DNA of 64,000 nt from Turicibacter faecis (GTDB taxonomy: Bacteria; Bacillota_I; Bacilli_A; MOL361; Turicibacteraceae), in contig NZ_AP028127.1 of assembly GCF_037076425.1 (NCBI RefSeq), positions 464,001-528,000 of the forward strand, written 5' to 3'. Of the stretch, positions 1-7,700 are shown one piece after another (the stretch's first letter is position 1; every line of letters starts with the position of its first letter). The notes under the pieces were generated by a model that worked only from the letters and a program-made list of their open reading frames with translations, searched no databases and had not been told where the DNA came from. The translations under genes were made by a program, and so were the position numbers.

Positions 1-14
1 AGAGGAGAGTTTTT

Positions 15-749
15 ATGTTTACGTTATTAGATGAAAAGAAACAATTGTTAGATAATAAGCGTCCTTTAAGTAGAGAGGTTCTAACGAATTTAAAGAAATA
101 TTTTGATGTTGAATTTACCTATAATTCAAATGCCATTGAAGGAAATACATTAACGATTACTGAAACAAAAGTAATCTTAGAAGATGGTCTAACAATAGGT
201 GGAGGCAAAAGTTTAAGAGAACATCTCGAAGTTTTAAACCATAAAGAAGCTATTGATTATATACAAGATGTCGTTAGTAAAGAGTTTGATTTATCAGAAA
301 GAGTCTTTCGAGATCTTCATCATATTATTTTAAAGAGCATTGATAATTCAAATGCTGGTGTTTATCGAAAAGCAAATGTATTAATCAGTGGTAGTATGCA
401 TCGACCACCAGAATATTTTCTTGTAGAAGATAAAATGAGAGAGCTATTAGATTGGTATGATGAAAATAAAGAAACAATGCATCCCGTAAAATTAGCAGCA
501 TTATTCCATTTTAAATATGTTTATATCCATCCTTTTATAGATGGAAACGGCAGATCAGCGAGATTATTAATGAATTTAATTCTACTAAGAAATGGATATC
601 CACTAACTGTTATTAGAAATACTGACCGTGTAGATTATATGAGTGCATTAGAAAAAGCGAGTACGACTGGTAATACGGATGATTTTGTTGAATTTATTGC
701 ACAAGCAGTAGATAGAAGTTTTGATACTTATTTATATTTAATAGGGTAA
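15..749 (+). CDS. Fic family protein (likely AMPylating/NMPylating enzyme)
   Basis: Seen: 244 residues with the Fic core motif HPFIDGNGR at residues 172-180, holding the catalytic His172 and the phosphate-binding glycines. An N-terminal S38-x3-E42-G43 motif matches the inhibitory helix motif of class II Fic proteins. Known: Fic domains usually transfer AMP or another nucleotide part to hydroxyl side chains of target proteins, and the inhibitory Glu blocks ATP binding until displaced. The start is supported by AGAGGAGAG six bases upstream. The gene sits at the 3' flank of ssrA, a common integration site, so it may be accessory (inference). No separate antitoxin is visible because upstream DNA is outside the window. 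The target protein is unknown. Confidence 0.88.
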   Translation: MFTLLDEKKQLLDNKRPLSREVLTNLKKYFDVEFTYNSNAIEGNTLTITETKVILEDGLTIGGGKSLREHLEVLNHKEAIDYIQDVVSKEFDLSERVFRDLHHIILKSIDNSNAGVYRKANVLISGSMHRPPEYFLVEDKMRELLDWYDENKETMHPVKLAALFHFKYVYIHPFIDGNGRSARLLMNLILLRNGYPLTVIRNTDRVDYMSALEKASTTGNTDDFVEFIAQAVDRSFDTYLYLIG

Positions 750-904
750 GAAAAGGTCGATTTGTCCTTATTCATAACGAAGCCATCGAGGTCCATTATA
801 ACCTCGGTGGCTTTTTTCATGACTTCAAACAGGTCCTCCTCATTTACTCAGTTCGTTATCAACGATTAGAAATCGAGGTTGGTATCAATCATCAAAAAGT
901 AGTA
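743..904 (+). pseudogene. Possible 3' remnant of an unknown gene
   Basis: An open frame runs from inside the fic 3' end to a TAA at 902-904 and reads like real protein (for example GRFVLIHNEAIEVHYNLGG, then FFHDFKQVLLIYSVRYQRLE). It has no start codon with a ribosome binding site, and it spans the hairpin I call a terminator. It could be the tail of a gene whose front was lost beside ssrA. The family was not recognised, and chance coding is possible. Confidence 0.22.
781..817 (+). terminator. Intrinsic terminator after fic
   Basis: AGCCATCGAGGT (781-792) pairs with ACCTCGGTGGCT (801-812) and is followed by a T run. Confidence 0.7.
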
Positions 905-913
905 TAAGAGTAC

Positions 914-966
914 AAAAAAAGAATTATCTCAACTCAGTTTCAACTGAACTCAGATAATTCTTTTTT
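914..966 (-). terminator. Terminator of ssrA
   Basis: GAATTATCT at 921-929 pairs with AGATAATTC at 952-960, with an inner ACTCAGTT/AACTGA pairing. A7 lies on one side and T6 on the other, so it can act in both directions. It stands just past the 3' end of the tmRNA gene. Confidence 0.8.
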
Positions 967-995
967 CTTCATCAATATTTCGGACGTGTATTTTA

Positions 996-1341
996 TGGTG
1001 GAGATGGGGGGAGTCGAACCCCCGTCCTAAAACACCGACCACTTAACTTTCTACAAGTTTAGTCTCCTATTAAATTTAACGGGTGACTGGTCAGGCGACA
1101 CACCTGTCAGACCGCGAGTTTGATCATCTCTTCTAGGCTATTCAAACGGCACAGACTAGCGTATCCCACTTCAGTGAGCCTAGTCATTCAACATGGGCGA
1201 TTGAATGGTAGGCAGCTACGTTATATTAAGCAGCTAATTGTAAGTTTGTTTTTCCGGTTATTATAACCTCGACCTTTTAACGTGGGCTAACACGACTTGC
1301 TTATTAAGCTCAAATGCCCCAGTCGAATCCGTAACATCCCC
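996..1341 (-). ncRNA. ssrA: tmRNA (transfer-messenger RNA)
   Basis: Seen on the minus strand: a 3' end reading GGTTCGACTCCCCCCATC followed by TCCACCA, and a 5' end reading GGGGATGTTACGGATTCGAC, which pair as a tRNA-like acceptor stem (GGGGATG with CATCTCC). The tag frame on the minus strand (plus positions 1229-1255) ends GKTNLQLAA followed by TAA; the exact resume codon cannot be fixed by eye. Known: tmRNA with SmpB rescues stalled ribosomes and adds a tag read by ClpXP-type proteases, and a tag ending LAA or similar is usual. CCA is encoded. The length of about 346 is normal. No smpB is visible in the window. Confidence 0.95.
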
Positions 1342-1550
1342 AGGTTAATTTGATTACATGACTCATTATACTTCATTTTAACCACTTTGACAAGCCATCG
1401 ACCCTGTCAATTGTAGCTAATCCATCCAATAGTATGGGCATTTAACATCCAAATTATGAATCCAATCACTAAAAAAGGTCAGAAACGTGTAAAAAATAAA
1501 AAATTGGTCATAATATACATGTGCAAAAACCATTTAAATTGAGGTGGAAT

Positions 1551-2588
1551 ATGTTAAATCTAATGGTAAATTTCATGGTTGTCCTAGGCTTTATTTTCCC
1601 ACAGCCAATAGCGCCAGAAAGTACGACGGCGGTGGAAGAAGATAGGACACAGCTTTTAGATAAAGAACCAACGTCTGAAGTTGAAATGCCCACCGAATCG
1701 GAATCACAGGAAGTGAAGACTGAGGTCGCGACCTTGAATTCCGAGGAATCTGAAAGTGAGGGGCAACAACAAAAAGAATTGGCACTCAAACAATTAAGCA
1801 CGGCCTTGATGGCCGTTCAACAAGAGGCCGATTCAGAAGTAGAGATGAACGTCGTGACGGTAAATGGGCAAGAAAATGACTCACAGTCAGATGCAGTGGT
1901 GAATCCTGAAAATGAGGCCACTGATGCTGTAGAAAATGAGACAAATGATGACATGGACGAGCCTGCGATGGATTCGGATGAAGAAGAGGGCGCTCCTCCT
2001 GAAGCAACTGAAGAAAATCAGATACAAGATACGGGAGATGAGGTTGGAAATCAGGAGCCGGTAGAAGAGTCAACAGACGCTACCTTAGCAGAGGAATCCG
2101 GGGATGAAACACAGGATCAAGTCGTTGCGAAAGAGCAGACGGATGCCTCTGAGGATGGAGTAAGCGAGACAGAACCGGTCTTTAGAGATTACCGACAAAC
2201 ATTTTATAGTGTGAAAGCCGGGGAGGTTCGTGTGGGATACGGACTTAGTTACCAAGACGACGGAGTAAAAGTTATTGATAATGTGATGCATTATTATGAT
2301 TCAGAATATGAATGGCTTCCTATTGTAGCAGTGAATATCGATGAGGTCATGGAAGTTGGATTGAATGAGCGAGGAATTCCAAGTTATTATGGAACCGTTC
2401 TAGAAATTACATATCCGACAGGAGACACGCAAAAAGCAATTGTATTGGATGCTTGCGGGGCTTGTAGCTGGGATAACCGAATTGATTTATGGGTTTATGA
2501 TTATGATTATCAACATGATGTGACAGGAATTGAATATCGCATAGTGAGAGAAGGGTTTAAGCAAGATGAAGAACAAGCACGAAGTTGA
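1551..2588 (+). CDS. Secreted acidic protein with 3D/RlpA-like C-terminal domain
   Basis: 345 residues from ATG 1551, chosen because GAGGTGG ends three bases before it; an in-frame GTG at 1521 has no such site. Seen: a short hydrophobic N-terminus (residues 2-20) that can act as a signal or anchor, then about 180 residues very rich in Glu, Asp, Gln, Ser and Thr with few aromatics, then a folded-looking end of about 130 residues. The end carries VLDACGACSWDNRIDLWV, similar to the D-G-...-R-I-D-L pattern of the 3D/double-psi barrel domain of cell-wall lytic proteins (family knowledge). Inference: an exported wall-associated protein on an acidic stalk. The two near-adjacent cysteines are unusual for that domain. 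Confidence 0.65.
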   Translation: MLNLMVNFMVVLGFIFPQPIAPESTTAVEEDRTQLLDKEPTSEVEMPTESESQEVKTEVATLNSEESESEGQQQKELALKQLSTALMAVQQEADSEVEMNVVTVNGQENDSQSDAVVNPENEATDAVENETNDDMDEPAMDSDEEEGAPPEATEENQIQDTGDEVGNQEPVEESTDATLAEESGDETQDQVVAKEQTDASEDGVSETEPVFRDYRQTFYSVKAGEVRVGYGLSYQDDGVKVIDNVMHYYDSEYEWLPIVAVNIDEVMEVGLNERGIPSYYGTVLEITYPTGDTQKAIVLDACGACSWDNRIDLWVYDYDYQHDVTGIEYRIVREGFKQDEEQARS

Positions 2589-2703
2589 ATCGATTGAAGT
2601 TAAGTTATTAAAAATGATTGAACAACATGAAATTACAGAAGATGACTACAACTTAATTACGAAATATTTAAAAAAAGTGAAAAACGACTTAAAAAAACAG
2701 TAG
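2566..2703 (+). CDS. Small hypothetical protein, 45 aa
   Basis: ATG 2566 opens a 45-residue frame that overlaps the last 23 bases of the acidic secreted protein gene in another frame. The product is highly charged, rich in Lys and Glu (ending VKNDLKKQ), probably helical, without membrane segments. AGAAGGG lies about ten bases upstream. Its stop codon lies inside the following terminator stem. Translational coupling to the upstream gene is likely (inference). The family was not recognised. Confidence 0.5.
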   Translation: MKNKHEVESIEVKLLKMIEQHEITEDDYNLITKYLKKVKNDLKKQ

Positions 2704-2720
2704 CGAAACCTACTGTTTTT
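2693..2720 (+). terminator. Intrinsic terminator
   Basis: AAAAACAGTAG (2693-2703) pairs perfectly with CTACTGTTTTT (2710-2720) across a six-base loop. It includes the stop codon of the 45-aa frame. Confidence 0.7.
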
Positions 2721-2804
2721 AGCGATGCCAAAGCAGAAAGTGACTGGTGTCCTCCTCATTAGTTGATGTATAATCAAAGAAAGTAAAAAATGGGGAGGAG
2801 AATG

Positions 2805-2993
2805 ATGGAGTATTTAACTTATGTGGCATGGGATTTTCCATTATTCATGAGTCAAATCATGGGTTATGGCCTAATAATTCCTGTTTGTGTAGGTATCTAT
2901 CAATTTATGAAAGGGTTACTTCAAAAGTTGGATACGATTATTCATAGATTGGATGTAATCGAAGCCAAGTTAGAGTCAAAAAATAAAGATTAA
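2805..2993 (+). CDS. Small membrane protein, 62 aa
   Basis: Start ATG 2805 is placed six bases after GGAGG; in-frame ATGs at 2802 and 2790 are too close to or before the site. The product has one hydrophobic segment (about residues 13-35) and a charged C-terminal helix with heptad-like Leu/Ile spacing (LQKLDTIIHRLDVIEAKLES), suggesting a membrane-anchored coiled coil. It resembles small holin-like or YvlB-type proteins only in layout. The family was not recognised. It stands alone between terminators, convergent with the LysR gene. Confidence 0.6.
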   Translation: MEYLTYVAWDFPLFMSQIMGYGLIIPVCVGIYQFMKGLLQKLDTIIHRLDVIEAKLESKNKD

Positions 2994-2999
2994 ATAATA

Positions 3000-3032
3000 A
3001 AAAAAGCTGAGTTCGTTGGAACTCAGCTTTTT
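3000..3032. terminator. Bidirectional terminator
   Basis: AAAAAGCTGAGTTC (3001-3014) pairs perfectly with GAACTCAGCTTTTT (3019-3032). It serves both converging genes and overlaps the 3' end of the LysR gene. Confidence 0.85.
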
Positions 3033-3895
3033 GTCGTTTGAAGGAGGAAGTCCTTAAATAAACGGGCAGAGGGAGTTAAGGATTGATTTTTTAATGTGAT
3101 GAGGTAGGCTTCTAAAGGTAAGGTCCCTTTGATTGGAATGGCTTGGATATCTTGTCGAAGAAGTGGCGTCGGATTTAAAGCTATGCTAACCCCATAATTG
3201 AGTGCGACCAGTTCAAGAGTCGTCTCTTTTTGAGCAATTTCTAAGGTGTTAGGCAAGGGAAGGTGTTGCTGGACGAATAACTGGGTGATAGCCAGGTGCT
3301 CCGGTGTTTGAGTCGGGGGAAGAATGAACAGTTGCTCCTGAAGTTCTTGTAAGGAAATATCACTTCGATGAGCGAAAGGATGGGTAGAAGAGAGGAGAAG
3401 GTGCCATTTCCACGTTGCAAGCGTGGTGGTGTCTAATTCATGATCAAGCGGGACAGAGGTAGAGATAATTAAATCATGGGCACCTGTTTTTAGATGATCT
3501 ATTAAGGCGTGCGTGTCGGATTGTTTGAGCGTGAAGGTGAGAACTTGTTCGCTTAGGAAGGTTTGCATGAGCTTAGGAACGAAGGTGGGTTCGAGCAAGG
3601 CATCAAAGCCAAGTCGGATGATGCCATCCGTTTGATAGGAAAATTCTTTTAATTTTTGCTCGCCTAATTTAATTTCATCCAATGCCTGTTCAACGTAAGT
3701 GAGAAAAAAGCGTCCATAGCGCGTGAGTCGAACATTCCGCCCTTGTTTTTCAAAAAGGGGTGTTCCTAACTCCTTTTCGAGCATCGAAATCGCATGACTT
3801 AAGCTAGGTTGAGTAATCGACAGCTCCTTTGCTGCTTGCGTATAATGCTCTAAGTGTGCGAGTACACGGAAATATTCAAGATGGTTTAAATTCAT
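3023..3895 (-). CDS. LysR family transcriptional regulator
   Basis: 290 residues. Residues 1-60 form the family winged helix-turn-helix (MNLNHLEYFRVLAHLEHYTQ, then SLSHAISMLEKELGTPLFE). The rest matches the two-lobed effector-binding domain (from about residue 88). It is transcribed away from a small membrane protein gene at 4050, and gltB lies 0.85 kb off. Known: LysR proteins often control a divergent neighbour, and in Bacillus the LysR protein GltC activates the glutamate synthase genes. Inference: it may control 4050 or gltB, but no inducer can be named and GltC identity is not shown. Confidence 0.9.
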   Translation of the reverse strand: MNLNHLEYFRVLAHLEHYTQAAKELSITQPSLSHAISMLEKELGTPLFEKQGRNVRLTRYGRFFLTYVEQALDEIKLGEQKLKEFSYQTDGIIRLGFDALLEPTFVPKLMQTFLSEQVLTFTLKQSDTHALIDHLKTGAHDLIISTSVPLDHELDTTTLATWKWHLLLSSTHPFAHRSDISLQELQEQLFILPPTQTPEHLAITQLFVQQHLPLPNTLEIAQKETTLELVALNYGVSIALNPTPLLRQDIQAIPIKGTLPLEAYLITLKNQSLTPSARLFKDFLLQTTKS

Positions 3896-4049
3896 AGCAT
3901 CACATCCAATTCATCAAAAAAAATCAATTTTTTACCTATTATATCATAAAAAGCGACACGGTTAGTGACGATTCATAGGCTTTCGCATATGCTACCAATA
4001 GAGGTGAAGGTCAATCAGACCTTAATTCATTAGAAAGCGGGATGGTGTT

Positions 4050-4418
4050 GTGATAAGACGAGAAATGGGATTATTTAAACTGGCACTTGTGTTGATCCAG
4101 ATCGTCATCATCTTGATGTTGGCACCGATGACGAAAGAATTTGTTGCCCCATTCATGGGAGGGGTTGTTCTTAATACAGTGACGTATGTTATCCTCTTTT
4201 GCCTACATGCGTATGCGTATCAAGTCTGTCTAAAAAGTCGCATGCCAAAAGCGGGGCACGTTGTTTCAGTAGCGGCAGTGATGTTTCAGTCCTGTTGGGT
4301 GCTCTATTTAGTGGCGACTGTGTTGTTAGGGTTTGAGATGCTTTTATTGTTAACAAAACATTGGCCGTTCAAACATAAAGTTAAAAAAGTAAATTCACCA
4401 AAAGGAATGTCGCGATAA
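4050..4418 (+). CDS. Small integral membrane protein
   Basis: 122 residues from GTG 4050 (ATG 4065 is an alternative; neither has a strong ribosome binding site). Three to four hydrophobic segments are visible: residues 8-26, 30-55, 65-85 and 88-105. The C-terminus is Lys-rich, placing it in the cytoplasm by the positive-inside rule. The family was not recognised. It is divergent from the LysR gene with 154 bases between, so it may be the target of that regulator (inference). Confidence 0.6.
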   Translation: MIRREMGLFKLALVLIQIVIILMLAPMTKEFVAPFMGGVVLNTVTYVILFCLHAYAYQVCLKSRMPKAGHVVSVAAVMFQSCWVLYLVATVLLGFEMLLLLTKHWPFKHKVKKVNSPKGMSR

Positions 4419-4502
4419 GGTTGCCCCTTAAGTGGGCTGTTTGGCGATCAAGGGGTTAAATGTATCACTTGAAAGCTTTGCACGAGCTAAAATGAAAAAG
4501 GG

Positions 4503-4573
4503 TTCATCGTTAGGGAGGTTCAATAGCGAAGGTACAAAAGGTATCACTGTGTATAGATTGAACCTCTGATGAA
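4503..4573 (+). ncRNA. Candidate structured RNA / long hairpin
   Basis: GAGGTTCAAT (4515-4524) pairs perfectly with ATTGAACCTC (4557-4566), and outside it TTCATC (4503-4508) pairs with GATGAA (4568-4573). The 32-base apex contains GCGAAGGTACAA, which faintly recalls glycine-aptamer wording but does not meet that consensus. It is followed 30 bases later by an intrinsic terminator, and gltB lies beyond with its own promoter. The 4419-4746 interval otherwise holds only that terminator and promoter. Confidence 0.35.
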
Positions 4574-4603
4574 TGAGCATTTTACGATTTAACTTAAGAT
4601 AAA

Positions 4604-4628
4604 GACGCCGGGAATCGGCGTCATTTTT
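4604..4628 (+). terminator. Intrinsic terminator upstream of gltB
   Basis: GACGCCG (4604-4610) pairs with CGGCGTC (4616-4622), followed by ATTTTT. Confidence 0.75.
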
Positions 4629-4670
4629 ATGTTAGAAAGGTAAAAAGTATAAGAAAACCTGACGCATGAG

Positions 4671-4699
4671 TTGACGGGAATATGACTTCATATCATAAT
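4671..4699 (+). promoter_or_regulatory. Predicted sigma-A promoter of gltB
   Basis: TTGACG (-35, 4671-4676), a 17-base spacer and CATAAT (-10, 4694-4699). It lies downstream of the terminator and gives a leader of about 40 bases before gltB. Confidence 0.65.
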
Positions 4700-4746
4700 T
4701 AATATAAGCATCTAAAAATGCGGGTACGGGAGTAAGGAGGAAATGT

Positions 4747-7700
4747 ATGTTTGATCATTCGAATTGTGGGATTGGAGCAATTGCCAATCTAGACGGAACA
4801 TATAGTCACAACATTATTGAACAAGGGATGACACTCTTAAAGGCACTTAGTCATCGTGGTGGAACATCAAAGGACGGAACAGGGGATGGATGCGGAATTT
4901 TACTGCAAATCCCTAAAACATTTTATGGTAAAAAGCATGGAATAAATGGGGACTTTGCAGTGATGATGACCTTTTTACCGAAAGGAGAAAATGATCGCCA
5001 ATTGGCCAAAGATCATATTTATGAAACTATTAAAGAATTAAAGCTACAACTTATCAAGGAAATTGTCGTTCCGGTGGATGCGAGTTTTCTGACGCCAACG
5101 GCGACTCAAACGGAGCCAGTGCCCACTCAATTTATCATTGATATGACAAATCAAGCGGAGACAGTTTTATATAAATTACATCGTTTTATTGAACAAAAGT
5201 GGAAAGAGGAAGAGTTATCTGATCGTACGTGCTATATTTTATCGTGCTCGTCACAGACGATTGTGTACAAGGGGTTATTGCGTCCTGATGAATTACCACG
5301 CTATTATTTAGATTTGCAGGATGAAAGATTTACTTCTAATTTCTGTATTGTCCATCAACGCTTTAGTACGAATACGAAGCCGTCATGGAATTTAGCTCAA
5401 CCTTTCCGTTATTTAGCGCATAATGGAGAAATTAATACCGTTTCTGGAAATATTAATTGGTCGAATGCACGAGCGGGATTGTCGGCGTATCCAGAGGTTT
5501 TTCCGATTTGTAACGAGAAACATTCAGATAGTGCGAATCTTGACCGAACGTTAGAAGCGCTCCTTCATGAGAATTTTACGCTTGAGGATGCAGTGACGCG
5601 CCTTTTACCGAAGGCGTATGAGCATGATGCGCGCCTAAGTGACGACTTGAAGGCTTATTATGAATATTGTGGGTTAAAACAAGAGGCATGGGACGGTCCA
5701 GCTGGAGTTATCGTTTGTGATGGACATAAATTAATTGCGACGCTCGATCGTAATGGACTGCGTCCGTTTAGATATGTTCAAACAGAAAATCAAATTGTTC
5801 TTGCCTCAGAAATTGGAGTGTTAAATACGCCACTTGAGGAAATTAAGGTAGCTAGTCGTATTCAGGCAAGTGAAATTCTATGCGTTGATTTAGATGAGCA
5901 AACTGTGACGACAGATGCAGATATTAAAGCCGTATTATCCACGCAAAAACCTTATCGTGAATGGTTGAATGAACGACTCATTAAACCAATTGCCACGCAT
6001 AGCGAACAATTTTTAACGGAAGATTTTGAACACACAGCGAAGAAATATTTTTATACAAATGCGGAATACATGCAGGAATTAAAATCATTAGTTGAAAATG
6101 GAAAAGAGGCGATTGGATCTTTTCCATATACGGCAGCCTTAAACATGTTACAAGCGCGCCCGCAACTCTTTTTTGATTTCTTTAAACAAAATTTCGCCCA
6201 AGTGACGAATCCACCACTGGATTCAATTCGAGAAAAATCAGTGTTTTCATTAACAACGACCGTGACCTCGGTAACTTCTTTACACGACGAACGATTAGAT
6301 TATCCTGTTTATGAGTTCTCAACTCCACTTTTAACCGGTGACCAGTGGATGGCACTTTCTGAGGAAGAGGCTTTCGACCCACGTTTCATTTTCCTAGAAT
6401 ATGAGTCAACGTTAAAAGAGGCAGTGGATCAATTGCGACATGATGTCAAAAAAGCCGTGTTAGCTGGTTCACGTTTGTTAATTCTTGAACAGGAGGCTGA
6501 AGGAAAGACGATTCCTTCTTTAATGGCGACTGCCATCGCACACGAAGTTTTAGTTGAAATGGGGAAACGATTAGAAGTGCGCTTAGCCGTTTGTTGCGCG
6601 GATGCACGCCTTCCTATTCACCATGCGATGTTACTAGCTTATGGGGCGGACATCATTTACCCATATTTCTGTTATGAATACATCCAACATCAAACAAAAC
6701 TTTTTGCAGATGAAGCATATGACAATTATATTGCAGGATGTAACCAGGCGCTTCTTAAGCTAATGGCAAAGATGGGGGTTGCAACCGTGGACTCTTATCG
6801 AGGGTCGAAAGTGTTCGAAGTGGTCGGTCTAGATCAAGAAGTGACTGCTTTATTTACAAATCAACCGTCTCTTTTTGGCGGTAAAACATTCGAAGACCTT
6901 GATGCGATGATGGAAGATGGCGTGGACATTAGCAAGGCTAACGAATATCAAAACATGGACTCAGTCTTCATGAACCATGCCTACTCCAAATCATTTATTA
7001 AAGAGCTAAAAGCAACGATTCAGGCCAATGATTATGAGGCTTTCAAATCCGTGATGGAAGCGGAGCGTGGACGTTTGATCAATGTACGCGACTGTTTATC
7101 ATTAAAGGCAACAGAGCCGCTTTCACTAGAAGAGGTTCAATCGACAGAGGAGATTGTGCGGCACTTTGTAGCATCGGCCATGTCTTATGGGGCATTATCG
7201 GTTGAAGCTCATCGCACGATTGCTCGCGCGATGAATGAACTCGGGGCAGCCTCAAATAGTGGAGAAGGTGGAGAGCTCGTTGAACGTTTTGGAACCATAA
7301 CCGCTTCTAAAGTGAAACAAGTCGCATCAGGCCGCTTTGGTGTGACTTATGATTACCTAAAAAGTGCCCAAGAAATTCAAATTAAAATGGCCCAAGGGGC
7401 AAAACCGGGAGAAGGTGGACACTTACCTAAATCGAAGGTAGATGAACATATTGCTCGTGTTCGCTACGCGAAACAGGGAGTTGATTTAATTTCACCGCCA
7501 CCTCATCACGATATCTATTCGATTGAAGATTTAGCTCAATTGATTGATGACTTACAAACAACGAATCCAAGTGCCCTAATTAGTGTTAAATTAGCTTCGT
7601 TACCGAATGTGGGGACGATCGCTAATGGCGTAGTCAAAGCGGGAGCGAAAAAAGTTGTTATTTCAGGATTTAACGGAGGAACAGGGGCCTCTCCTAAATC

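Noticed and set aside
1508-2291. Minus-strand frames opposite the acidic protein gene
   Set aside because: They are Ser/Leu/Pro-rich mirror images of the Glu/Asp-rich repeats, without ribosome binding sites.
3023-3895. Naming the LysR regulator gltC because gltB is close
   Set aside because: It is separated from gltB by another gene, a terminator and an independent promoter; the sequence alone does not support the name.
4503-4573. Glycine riboswitch
   Set aside because: Only a short GCGAAGGTACAA segment is similar; the stems and the second conserved region do not match, and the downstream gene is not a glycine gene.
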